A stretch of 33,414 nucleotides of DNA from URNF01 sp045594105 (GTDB lineage: Bacteria > Bacillota > Clostridia > Oscillospirales > Acutalibacteraceae), in contig JAZNXY010000019.1 of assembly GCA_045594105.1 (NCBI GenBank), positions 1 through 33,414 of the forward strand, in the 5' to 3' direction. Position 1 is the stretch's first letter, and every line of letters starts with the position of its first letter. This document shows, in pieces, positions 1-6,820 of the stretch. Under the pieces are notes generated by a model, which saw only the letters and a list, made by a program, of their open reading frames with translations, was not told the DNA's origin and ran no database searches. The translations under genes were made by a program, and so were the position numbers.

Positions 1-13
1 AGTAATGTGGGCG

Positions 14-105
14 CGACTTTTTTCGATTTTTGCCGCAGGCAAAATGTGCGCTATCACAAAGGCGCACAAGAAAAAATGTCGACGGAGTAGCGTTTGCGCT
101 ACTCC
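14..105 (+). other. Structured non-coding segment with three-way-junction potential
   Basis: No gene is seen here. The stretch can fold as an outer helix (14-23 with 71-81, one bulged base) enclosing two hairpins (28-34/38-44 and 46-51/62-67). A separate perfect 9-bp hairpin follows (84-92/97-105, loop TTTG). This could be the 3' part of an untranslated region or a small RNA whose start is near or beyond the window edge. I do not recognise a named riboswitch or ribozyme core. The folding is by eye only. Confidence 0.3.
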
Positions 106-156
106 AGGTGTAATGATTTCACCGCGAAAGTGTATATGTTAAAGAAAATCTAATTG

Positions 157-185
157 AAAAAGGCACTGCATTGCAGTGCCTTTTT
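157..185. terminator. Bidirectional intrinsic terminator
   Basis: A near-perfect palindrome (GGCACTGC / GCAGTGCC) is flanked by A5 on the left and T5 on the right. It would end transcription arriving from the left edge and isolates coaX, whose promoter starts 3 bases further on. Confidence 0.8.
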
Positions 186-187
186 AT

Positions 188-216
188 TTGACTTTGTTAC
201 AGTTTCGGGGTATAAT
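188..216 (+). promoter_or_regulatory. Sigma-A promoter for coaX
   Basis: TTGACT at 188-193 and TATAAT at 211-216 are separated by 17 bp. The start of transcription would fall near 223, just ahead of the AAAGGAGG ribosome binding site for the ATG at 241. This also argues against any translation start upstream of 241. Confidence 0.8.
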
Positions 217-240
217 ACAGCTGAAAAGGAGGCGGCGTGT

Positions 241-1005
241 ATGTTACTTGCTATCGATATGGGCAACACCAATATAACCCTTGGCGTATTTGACGGCAAA
301 AAACTGATTTTAGAATCCCGTCTTGCCACCGACCACAGCCGTATGGGCGACCAGTATGCGATCGACCTGTGTAATATTTTTCGTCTTTATAACATTTCCG
401 CACAGGACATCGACGGTGCTATTTTATCTTCGGTGGTACCGCCGCTGGACCATGCCCTGCGTGAAGCGATCCGTAAAGCAACCGGCATACAGCCGATTCA
501 GGTTGGCCCCGGCACAAAAACCGGCATCAATATCCGCATTGACAACCCCGCACAGCTTGGTGCCGACCTGCTCGTCGGTGCGGTTGCCGCAGCGGCAAAA
601 TATCCGCTGCCGTGTATTATTTGGGATTTAGGTACGGCTACCACCGTTTCCGTACTGGATGAAACCGGCGCATTTCGTGGCGGTGCGATTTTAGCAGGCG
701 TGTTCACGTCTATCAATTCGCTGAGCAGCAACACCTCTCTTTTGCCCCGTATTCGCCTGGAAGCTCCCGAACGAGCGATTGGAAAGAATACCGTCGAGTG
801 TATGCAATCGGGTGCTGTATACGGCACAGCGGCGATGATAGACGGTATGTGTGACCGCTTTGAAGAAGAGCTGGGCACGCCGGCATGTGTTGTGGCGACG
901 GGCGGTCTTGCCAAGGAAATCGTCAAAGCGTGTTGCCATACGGTGCGGTATGACGAGCATCTGTTAATGGAGGGCTTGCGTATCATATACGAAAAAAACA
1001 GGTAA
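241..1005 (+). CDS. coaX: Type III pantothenate kinase
   Basis: This 254-aa enzyme would phosphorylate pantothenate, the first step of coenzyme A synthesis, in the cytoplasm. The N-terminus carries the phosphate-binding DMGNTNITLGVFDG motif of CoaX (ASKHA fold). The GADLLVGA segment (about residues 100-107) and DLGTATTVSVL (about 126-136) are the family's pantothenate and second phosphate motifs. Length matches the family. The open frame runs upstream to 154, but ATG 241 is preferred because it has AAAGGAGG at good spacing, begins directly with the conserved motif, and lies downstream of the predicted transcription start. The next gene is an ECF S component, perhaps for pantothenate uptake, which fits a shared pathway. 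The family call is firm. Confidence 0.96.
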   Translation: MLLAIDMGNTNITLGVFDGKKLILESRLATDHSRMGDQYAIDLCNIFRLYNISAQDIDGAILSSVVPPLDHALREAIRKATGIQPIQVGPGTKTGINIRIDNPAQLGADLLVGAVAAAAKYPLPCIIWDLGTATTVSVLDETGAFRGGAILAGVFTSINSLSSNTSLLPRIRLEAPERAIGKNTVECMQSGAVYGTAAMIDGMCDRFEEELGTPACVVATGGLAKEIVKACCHTVRYDEHLLMEGLRIIYEKNR

Positions 1006-1115
1006 TTTGTGAAGGGCCCGTGCGATATCCTTGCGGAATCTCAACGGCAGACGTTCACTTTTACAATATAACAAAACGCTATATCCGAAAGGAATAGCAG
1101 TGGAGGTAATGTAGC

Positions 1116-1751
1116 ATGAAAAATCGGAATGCAAGTGTGTTGCGCCTGGTACAGGTGGCGTTGCTTACTGCCCTGGTGGTGGTATTGCAATTTACCGGCT
1201 CGTTTATCAAAATCGGGCCGTTGCCGATGTCCTTTGTGTTGGTGCCTATTGTTATCGGCGCCTTCCTTTTGGGCCCTAAATCAGGTGCTTTTCTCGGTGG
1301 CGTGTTCGGCGTTATCACCGCCGCTATGGGCATTGCGGGGGTAGATGCCTTTTCCGCACTGTTATGGGCGGCAAACCCTGTTTTCTTTGTTGTGATTTGT
1401 TTGCTGAAAGCCACATTGGCGGGCTTTGGTGCAGGCCTGATTTACAAAGGACTGACAGCCGCTTTTAAGGGCAAGTGTATTACTGTTACCACGGTGATAG
1501 CGGCGGTGTCGGCACCTATTATCAATACCGGGATTTTTGTGCTTGGTATGCTGCTGTTCTTTAACGACACGATGGCATCGCTGCCGTCTATGTTTCCCGA
1601 TGCGTTCGGTGGGTACGGCAATGCACTGCAGGTGGTGTTTTTGGGACTTGCGGGGCTGAACTTTGTCGGTGAATTTTTGGTAAATCTCATTTTGTCGCCT
1701 GCCATTGTGCGCATCATCGATATTATCCGCACCAAGATTCGTGTGCATTGA
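1116..1751 (+). CDS. ECF transporter S component, possibly for pantothenate
   Basis: This 211-aa integral membrane protein has about six hydrophobic segments and the general look of the substrate-binding (S) subunit of energy-coupling factor vitamin transporters. It has a basic N-terminus, an early helix of the type LVQVALLTALVVVL, and a GPKSGAFLGGVFG-like glycine-rich loop. The S subunit captures the vitamin in the membrane and relies on a shared EcfAA'T module encoded elsewhere. The start ATG has GGAGG 7-8 bases upstream. It lies 110 bases after coaX, with no terminator between them, so the two may be cotranscribed. From that context a pantothenate (PanT-like) substrate is plausible, but the sequence alone does not fix it. 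It ends one base before the end of the convergent peptidase-like gene. Confidence 0.85.
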   Translation: MKNRNASVLRLVQVALLTALVVVLQFTGSFIKIGPLPMSFVLVPIVIGAFLLGPKSGAFLGGVFGVITAAMGIAGVDAFSALLWAANPVFFVVICLLKATLAGFGAGLIYKGLTAAFKGKCITVTTVIAAVSAPIINTGIFVLGMLLFFNDTMASLPSMFPDAFGGYGNALQVVFLGLAGLNFVGEFLVNLILSPAIVRIIDIIRTKIRVH

Positions 1752-2474
1752 TTACATCATAATATTTAATAAGAGCAATTCACGGACCCGCTTGCCGATA
1801 GCAGGCACATCTTCTATCGGGGGCGGGTTTTCTTTACAACCGAGGTCAATCGAAAAGGCGGGTTTTTCCAACGTTTGTACGAACCACCGACAAAAGACAT
1901 CGTTTTCACGGTATGTGTCGGTAGCGGAAAGCTCCGAGGCGGATGCCATAATTTGAGCCATCATACGAGCAGGGACAGGCGTACGTTCACCGTGATACCA
2001 ACGGATATGCTCGCCGTGCGTATGCAAGGTGGTGGTATGCCGAAAACGCAGACGTTGACATAAGGTGTATAGGGGTGTGAAGTCGGGTGCAATAGCTTCA
2101 TTGCCGTGCAGCACCGCCTCTACACCATCGGGATTGACCTGCGGCATCAATACAACGGTACGCCCGACGAGTGCACGACGTACGTCGACCCCTACCATAG
2201 AGAGACCGTTTTGCAGGCAAAAGCACACCTCCTCGCAAAAGCGTAGCAGCACAAGGGTAGAAAGCCACTCGCTGCCGTTTTCCGCGGCAACGAGCAGTAC
2301 CCTGCCGTTTTGCCTTTTGCCCGGACAGCACAGCATTAAAGCATCTGCCTGTCGGCCTTCCGGTGTCCGTCCGAGCGGCACTTTGCACACGAAGGGGTAT
2401 TTTGCGGTGATCGCCTCCATACTGCGCTGTGTAAGTATATAGTCGGCCGTTGAGGCGGCGGTCAGGTACTTCAT
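1752..2474 (-). CDS. M14 zinc carboxypeptidase-like protein, probably inactive
   Basis: This 240-aa protein resembles the gamma-D-glutamyl-diaminopimelate peptidase branch of M14. The landmarks are recognisable: VLLVAAENGSEW where the family has a HANEW-type motif, MPQVNPDGVEAVLHG for PMVNPDGVdLV, HTHGEHIRWYHG for HtQGEvIYW, and FSIDLGCKENPPP for FTIEvGxGxNPLP. The first zinc ligand His is Asn66 (NxxE instead of HxxE), and the catalytic Glu is Asp210. The segment between NPDG and HTHGE that normally holds WKAN..GVDLN (substrate-binding Arg/Asn) is missing, so the protein is short. There is no signal peptide. ATG at 2472-2474 follows GAGGAGTGA. It could be a pseudoenzyme or have altered chemistry. 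Family placement is fairly sure; loss of activity is inferred. Confidence 0.75.
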   Translation of the reverse strand: MKYLTAASTADYILTQRSMEAITAKYPFVCKVPLGRTPEGRQADALMLCCPGKRQNGRVLLVAAENGSEWLSTLVLLRFCEEVCFCLQNGLSMVGVDVRRALVGRTVVLMPQVNPDGVEAVLHGNEAIAPDFTPLYTLCQRLRFRHTTTLHTHGEHIRWYHGERTPVPARMMAQIMASASELSATDTYRENDVFCRWFVQTLEKPAFSIDLGCKENPPPIEDVPAIGKRVRELLLLNIMM

Positions 2475-2544
2475 ATATAGTCACTCCTCTGTTTTATCAA
2501 TATATGAATATACGTAAAATAAAGAACAAAGAAAGGGTATCATT

Positions 2545-3090
2545 ATGGATCTTACCGAAAAAACCTTGTCACAGGAATATATTTTTAAGGGCCGTATTCT
2601 GAATATGCGTGTAGACGAGGCACTGCTGCCGGACGGCACAACGGCAGGTCGAGAGGTGGTAGAACACCCCGGCGGTGTGTGTGTGGCGGCATTGACCGAG
2701 GATGATTGTCTGCTGTTTGTGCGGCAATTCCGTTATCCCTACGGCGAGGTTCTGCCTGAAATCCCTGCAGGAAAACGTGATCCCGGAGAAACACCGCTTG
2801 AGACAGGTAAGAGGGAACTCAAAGAGGAAACGGGGTATACTGCAAAAAACTATCTGTCTTTGGGCAGAGTATATCCGTCTCCCGGTTATTTTAACGAAGT
2901 GATTTATATGTATCTTGCCACCGGGCTTGTTGCAGGTGACGTATCTCCCGATGAAGACGAGTTTTTAGAGGTGGAGAAAATCCCGTTGACAGCAGCGGTG
3001 GATATGGTAATGAATGATGAGATTACCGACGCAAAAACACAAGCGGCGGTTATGAAGGTATGGTTTTTACGTCAAAACGGTGAAATTTAA
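2545..3090 (+). CDS. nudF: Nudix hydrolase, ADP-ribose pyrophosphatase type
   Basis: This 181-aa cytoplasmic enzyme likely hydrolyses ADP-ribose or a related nucleoside diphosphate sugar to AMP and a sugar phosphate. A complete Nudix box (Gx5Ex7REUxEExGU) is visible at about residues 76-98: GKRDPGE, seven residues, then RELKEETGY. Preceding elements LFVRQFRYPYGEVLPEIPAG and the later YPSPGYFNEVIYMY are typical of the ADP-ribose pyrophosphatase subgroup. AAAGAAAGG lies ahead of the ATG. The gene stands alone between a divergent peptidase-like gene and its own terminator. Substrate within the Nudix family is inferred; the symbol reflects subgroup resemblance only. Confidence 0.9.
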   Translation: MDLTEKTLSQEYIFKGRILNMRVDEALLPDGTTAGREVVEHPGGVCVAALTEDDCLLFVRQFRYPYGEVLPEIPAGKRDPGETPLETGKRELKEETGYTAKNYLSLGRVYPSPGYFNEVIYMYLATGLVAGDVSPDEDEFLEVEKIPLTAAVDMVMNDEITDAKTQAAVMKVWFLRQNGEI

Positions 3091-3093
3091 CCC

Positions 3094-3128
3094 AAAAAGC
3101 ACGTTGTTTTCAAGACGACGTGCTTTTT
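3094..3128 (+). terminator. Intrinsic terminator after the Nudix gene
   Basis: Stem AAAAAGCACGT (3094-3104) pairs with ACGTGCTTTTT (3118-3128), ending in T5. It starts 3 bases after the Nudix stop codon. Confidence 0.85.
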
Positions 3129-3131
3129 CAC

Positions 3132-3160
3132 TTGCATATTTTGCGTGTGAGGAGTATAGT
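3132..3160 (+). promoter_or_regulatory. Sigma-A promoter for the polysaccharide deacetylase
   Basis: TTGCAT at 3132-3137 and TATAGT at 3155-3160 have a 17-bp spacer. Transcription would begin near 3167, which supports the ATG at 3189 rather than the in-frame ATG at 3120. Confidence 0.65.
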
Positions 3161-3188
3161 AGATATATACTTTGTCGAAAAAAGAGGA

Positions 3189-4184
3189 ATGAATGTGAAA
3201 ACCTGGCAAAAAGTAATGATGATAGTGACAACGGTGGTGGCTGTGCTGGCACTGGCTGCCTGCGGTGTGCTTTTTTGGTATCAGCATACGCAATCGGTGG
3301 AAGCACTGAGTGCGTTAACAGCCGCTCAGGAGGAGCGTGAGGCATTTCGTGCCGAAGCGGAGAAGAAAAATGCCGAGAATGATACTTTGAAGCAACAACA
3401 GCAAGAGCTGCAAAAGCAGTTGGATGAGCTTAAAAAGCAGCAGGAAGAAACGAAGAAGCAACAAGAACAGCTACAGCAGGAAAACGAGTCGCTGAAAAGC
3501 CAGCTTGCGCTGATGGCGGCGAAAAAGACGCAAAACCAAAAGCCCGCTGCACCGACGGGGAATAAAGTATGTTATCTGACCTTCGACGATGGACCGTCGG
3601 AGGTCACTTTATCCGTGTTGGCAACCTTGAAAAAATACAACGTAAAAGCCACCTTCTTTGTGACGGGGGCGGGTAAAACTGCTTATCTTTCCAACATTCA
3701 CAACGAGGGACACGCCGTAGCACTGCATTGTAACAATCACAGTTATAAAGCCGTATATGCCAGCGAAGCGGCGTATTTTGCGGACCTGAAGGCCATTTCG
3801 GATAAAGTGGAAAAGGCAACGGGTGTGAAATCTATGGTGGTGCGGTTTCCCGGCGGCTCCAGCAACACCGCCAGCCGTGCCTACGTAAAGGGATTGATGA
3901 CCACCTTGACCAAAAAGCTCCCCGAAATGGGATATACGTATTTTGATTGGAATGTTGACTCCTGTGACGCAGGCGGTGCACGCACCGCTGCGGCAATCAA
4001 AAACAACGTATTAAACGGTGCCAAAGGCAAAAGCAATATCTGTGTATTGATGCACGATGGCGGCGGCAAAAACGCCACTGCGGCGGCTTTGCCCGGTATT
4101 ATCGAAGGTTTGAAAGCGCAAGGGTTTACATTCAAGGTGCTGACCACCGATGTAAAGGGTTTTAAGCATGGGATAAATAACTGA
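3189..4184 (+). CDS. Membrane-anchored polysaccharide deacetylase (CE4/NodB)
   Basis: This 331-aa protein probably removes acetyl groups from cell-wall N-acetyl sugars outside the cell. An N-terminal hydrophobic segment (about residues 8-30) acts as signal anchor. A long Gln/Glu/Lys-rich coiled coil follows (about 37-115). The NodB domain starts with TFDDGP (motif 1, catalytic base and metal Asp), then HCNNHSY (HxxxH metal ligands, a variant of the usual HTYSH), RFPGGSSN (motif 3), FDWNVDS, and LMHDGGG (catalytic His). All key residues are present. The start has GAGGA just upstream and lies after the promoter. It is monocistronic, closed by a strong terminator. The coiled coil may hold the catalytic domain away from the membrane or drive self-association (inference). 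Confidence 0.92.
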   Translation: MNVKTWQKVMMIVTTVVAVLALAACGVLFWYQHTQSVEALSALTAAQEEREAFRAEAEKKNAENDTLKQQQQELQKQLDELKKQQEETKKQQEQLQQENESLKSQLALMAAKKTQNQKPAAPTGNKVCYLTFDDGPSEVTLSVLATLKKYNVKATFFVTGAGKTAYLSNIHNEGHAVALHCNNHSYKAVYASEAAYFADLKAISDKVEKATGVKSMVVRFPGGSSNTASRAYVKGLMTTLTKKLPEMGYTYFDWNVDSCDAGGARTAAAIKNNVLNGAKGKSNICVLMHDGGGKNATAAALPGIIEGLKAQGFTFKVLTTDVKGFKHGINN

Positions 4185-4222
4185 ACAGCCACGACGCTGA
4201 CAAGCAAAATTAAACACATAAA

Positions 4223-4255
4223 AAAAGACCGTTGCACACTGTGCAACGGTCTTTT
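4223..4255. terminator. Bidirectional terminator between deacetylase and ATPase genes
   Basis: AAAAGACCGTTGCAC pairs with GTGCAACGGTCTTTT around a 3-base loop. A and T runs on both flanks let it serve the plus-strand deacetylase and the minus-strand ATPase gene that converge here. Confidence 0.9.
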
Positions 4256-4331
4256 GTCATTATCATCAAACAAGAACTAATGCGGACATTGTCGCATTAG
4301 CGGCAATGTCAGGAACAGGCATGTGCAATTT

Positions 4332-5474
4332 TTAGTTGCAGATGGTCTGCTCGGTGTCTTTGTCGAAGAGGTGGATTTTGGTGTTTTCGATAACCGCTTC
4401 GATGTGGTCACCCGGGCGAGCGGTAGAGGTGGGCTCTACACGTGCGGTGATGTTGTAGCCCTCGGTGGAGAGGTACAGATAGGTTTCAGCACCCATCAAT
4501 TCCGCAACGTCCACGTTAGCAGCGAATTTACAATCAGCAAATTCTTCCATATAACGGGGCTCGTCGTGTACGTCTTCGGGACGGATACCCATGATAACCT
4601 CTTTGCCTACATATTCGTCAAGAACGCCGTCCTTGTTTTTGGAAGCGGGCAACGGGATGCGGTATTTGGTGCCGCGGGTATCTTTGGTATCTTCGGAACC
4701 GAACTCTACATAGTAGGTATCGCCTTCTTTGAGAAGTACGGATTCGATGAAGTTCATCTGGGGACTGCCGATAAAGCCGGCAACGAACATGTTGCAGGGC
4801 AGATCGTACAGATGCTGAGGCGTATCCACCTGCTGAATGAGACCGTCCTTCATAACCACGATGCGGTCGCCCATGGTCATAGCTTCGGTCTGGTCATGAG
4901 TAACGTAGATAAAGGTGGTACCCAATTTTTTGTGAAGCTTGGACAGCTCGGTACGCATCTGCGCACGGAGTTTTGCGTCCAGGTTGGACAGCGGTTCGTC
5001 GAGCAAGAAGACCTTGGGCTCACGAACGATAGCACGACCCAAGGCAACACGCTGACGCTGACCACCGGACAGTGCCTTCGGCTTTCTGTCGAGCAGGTGA
5101 GCAATGTCGAGGATACGTGCAGCTTCTTCTACACGGCGTTTGATTTCATCCTTCGGGGTTTTGCGGAGCTTCAGACCGAAAGCCATGTTCTCGAACACGG
5201 TCATGTGAGGATACAGAGCGTAGTTCTGGAACACCATGGCGATGTCACGGTCTTTGGGTGCTACGTTGTTTACAAGACGATCACCGATGTACAGTTCGCC
5301 ATCGGAGATTTCTTCAAGACCTGCGATCATACGCAGGGTGGTGGACTTACCGCAACCGGAAGGACCAACCATGATGATAAATTCTTTGTCTTTGATTTCG
5401 AGGTTGAAATCAGACACGGCGGTAACGCCACCGTTGTAGCGTTTGTAGATGCTTCTCAAGGAAAGACTTGCCAT
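4332..5474 (-). CDS. ugpC: Multi-sugar ABC transporter ATPase (MsmX/UgpC type)
   Basis: This 380-aa ATPase would energise carbohydrate ABC importers on the cytoplasmic face. Visible motifs are Walker A GPSGCGKST (residues 37-45), Q-loop FQNYALYPH, signature LSGGQRQR, Walker B VFLLDEPLSNLD and the H-loop VTHDQTEA. A C-terminal TOBE/OB-type regulatory region from about residue 235 is typical of the MalK/MsmX/UgpC subfamily. ATG at 5474 is chosen over the in-frame codon at 5489 because GGAGG lies 8 bases upstream of it. The gene is monocistronic with its own promoter. In Firmicutes such ATPases commonly serve several permeases lacking their own, and both permease pairs at 18.6-20.4 kb and 24.8-26.6 kb lack one. 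The exact symbol (ugpC, msmX, msmK) cannot be fixed from sequence. Confidence 0.93.
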   Translation of the reverse strand: MASLSLRSIYKRYNGGVTAVSDFNLEIKDKEFIIMVGPSGCGKSTTLRMIAGLEEISDGELYIGDRLVNNVAPKDRDIAMVFQNYALYPHMTVFENMAFGLKLRKTPKDEIKRRVEEAARILDIAHLLDRKPKALSGGQRQRVALGRAIVREPKVFLLDEPLSNLDAKLRAQMRTELSKLHKKLGTTFIYVTHDQTEAMTMGDRIVVMKDGLIQQVDTPQHLYDLPCNMFVAGFIGSPQMNFIESVLLKEGDTYYVEFGSEDTKDTRGTKYRIPLPASKNKDGVLDEYVGKEVIMGIRPEDVHDEPRYMEEFADCKFAANVDVAELMGAETYLYLSTEGYNITARVEPTSTARPGDHIEAVIENTKIHLFDKDTEQTICN

Positions 5475-5531
5475 AACTTTTACCTCCAAATTTGTTTACC
5501 GCAAAAAACGGCATATTTTTTGACAGTTACT

Positions 5532-5560
5532 ATTGTATCACCGTTTTTACCAAATAACAA
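5532..5560 (-). promoter_or_regulatory. Sigma-A promoter for the sugar ATPase gene
   Basis: On the minus strand TTGTTA (5560-5555) and TACAAT (5537-5532) are 17 bp apart, giving a leader of about 50 bases before the ATG at 5474. Confidence 0.6.
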
Positions 5561-5631
5561 GTTGCTAACCATACAAAGTTTCGATGTTTTTTTTGTACAT
5601 TTCACATAATGTCAAAATGCACAAAAAGTTT

Positions 5632-6348
5632 TCAACATCCCTTGAAAAGCAAGGAAATCTCTTGTTTGCCGAGTGAACGGTATTCACATTCTTCTAATGT
5701 ATCATCGAGGACAAGTGCACCCATGGAATACCGTTTAAGCCAGTTAACACCACGGTCTATTGTGCCGAACATACGCTTTATCTGGTGGAACTTCCCTTCG
5801 CATATAGTGATTTCCACCAAGGGATTTTCACCGCCCTCCAAAACGGTCAGTTCAGCAGGCAGACAGGAGGTACCGTCTGCCAAAGTGACCCCTTCACGGA
5901 AGGCACGTATGTGCATTTCTCCAATAGGTCCGTCCAACACCGCACGGTAGCGTTTCATAACGTGGTTTTTTGGAGACAAAATGCGGTGAGCAAGGTCGCC
6001 GTCATTGGTCAACAGTACCAAACCGTGGGTATCCTTGTCCAATCGGCCGGCGGGGAAGATGTCTTTTCTGCGGTCTTCGGGTTTTAAGAGGTCTACTACC
6101 GTTGGTGCCTTCGGATCACGGGACACACACAGGATGCCGGCGGGCTTGTTGAGCATATAGTACACAAACCGTGAGAAGCACAGCGGCTTGCCCGCCACGG
6201 TGATTTCAGCGGTTTCCGGGTCGATTTTTAACGACGGGTCACGGCATACGACACCGTTCACCGTAACCAATCCACGACGTATAAAGCCGTCGGTTTCCCG
6301 ACGGCTTTGCATAGTCTGTGAACAAATAACCTTATCCAGCCGTTCCAT
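5632..6348 (-). CDS. rsuA: 16S rRNA pseudouridine synthase, RsuA family
   Basis: This 238-aa enzyme isomerises a uridine in ribosomal RNA to pseudouridine. An N-terminal S4 RNA-binding domain (about residues 1-45) is followed by the catalytic domain: YMLNKPAG, then AGRLDKDTHGLVLLTNDG with the presumed catalytic Asp104, and the C-terminal EGKFHQIKRMF motif. The GRLDxxTxGL variant and length fit RsuA (U516 of 16S rRNA), though RluB/E/F-like activity is not excluded. The codon at 6348 is preferred over an ATG at 6357, because the AAGGA at about 6358-6363 is well spaced for 6348 and almost touches 6357. It overlaps the upstream small-protein gene by 17 bases and is the last gene of the ispD cluster. 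Confidence 0.9.
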   Translation of the reverse strand: MERLDKVICSQTMQSRRETDGFIRRGLVTVNGVVCRDPSLKIDPETAEITVAGKPLCFSRFVYYMLNKPAGILCVSRDPKAPTVVDLLKPEDRRKDIFPAGRLDKDTHGLVLLTNDGDLAHRILSPKNHVMKRYRAVLDGPIGEMHIRAFREGVTLADGTSCLPAELTVLEGGENPLVEITICEGKFHQIKRMFGTIDRGVNWLKRYSMGALVLDDTLEECEYRSLGKQEISLLFKGC

Positions 6349-6787
6349 TTTGTACATCCTTTTTCAGCGGATACAATTTACCGTTTGCGGTAAGTGTAGC
6401 CGCTACAATATTGTCTTTGTAAAGATACAGTTGTGCCGAAGCCGCACCGCTTTCATGATTGGTTACCGTATAGGTGCGGCATTGTACGGTTTTGCCGAGC
6501 AAGGGGGTAATGTCGATGCCTGCCGCTCGTGCGTACATCATAACGGTATCGTCTACCGTATCGGGTATCTGTATATCGGTCAGCTCACCGCCTGCAGCGG
6601 TATAGCCGCAGGACTTCAGATAGGCAATACCCGCATCTGCATCGGGTACCTTCACGGTGGGCAAAGCCCCTTGTCGACGCAGTGCACCTGTGGACAGAAT
6701 GCCAATGGCAAGCAAAACGCAAGCACCGACACAAAGCAGTTGTTTTTTTGTTGTTTTACACGAAAATACGAACACTTCAGACCACAC
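6332..6787 (-). CDS. Small membrane-anchored protein, DUF4830-like
   Basis: This protein of up to 151 aa has one N-terminal hydrophobic segment (about residues 17-35) that should anchor it with the rest outside. The extracytoplasmic part (FLxxxGY-like YLKSCGYTA, then IQIPDTVDDTVMMYARAAGIDITPLLGKTV, TYTVTNHES, LYLYKDNIVAATL) resembles the DUF4830 family of clostridial proteins of unknown function. No catalytic motif is seen. No ATG start exists; GTG at 6787 sits almost on AAAGG, while GTG at 6775 has better spacing and may be the true start. It follows asnB by 33 bases and overlaps rsuA, so it is cotranscribed with genes unrelated in pathway. Confidence 0.65.
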   Translation of the reverse strand: MWSEVFVFSCKTTKKQLLCVGACVLLAIGILSTGALRRQGALPTVKVPDADAGIAYLKSCGYTAAGGELTDIQIPDTVDDTVMMYARAAGIDITPLLGKTVQCRTYTVTNHESGAASAQLYLYKDNIVAATLTANGKLYPLKKDVQNGTAG

Positions 6788-6820
6788 CTTTCAAAAGAAA
6801 GTATGTGGCAAGCGGGTCGA

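Noticed and set aside
14..81. Hammerhead ribozyme or purine-type riboswitch at the left edge
   Set aside because: A three-way junction is possible, but the CUGAUGA and GAAA core of a hammerhead and the conserved junction bases and kissing loops of purine riboswitches are absent.
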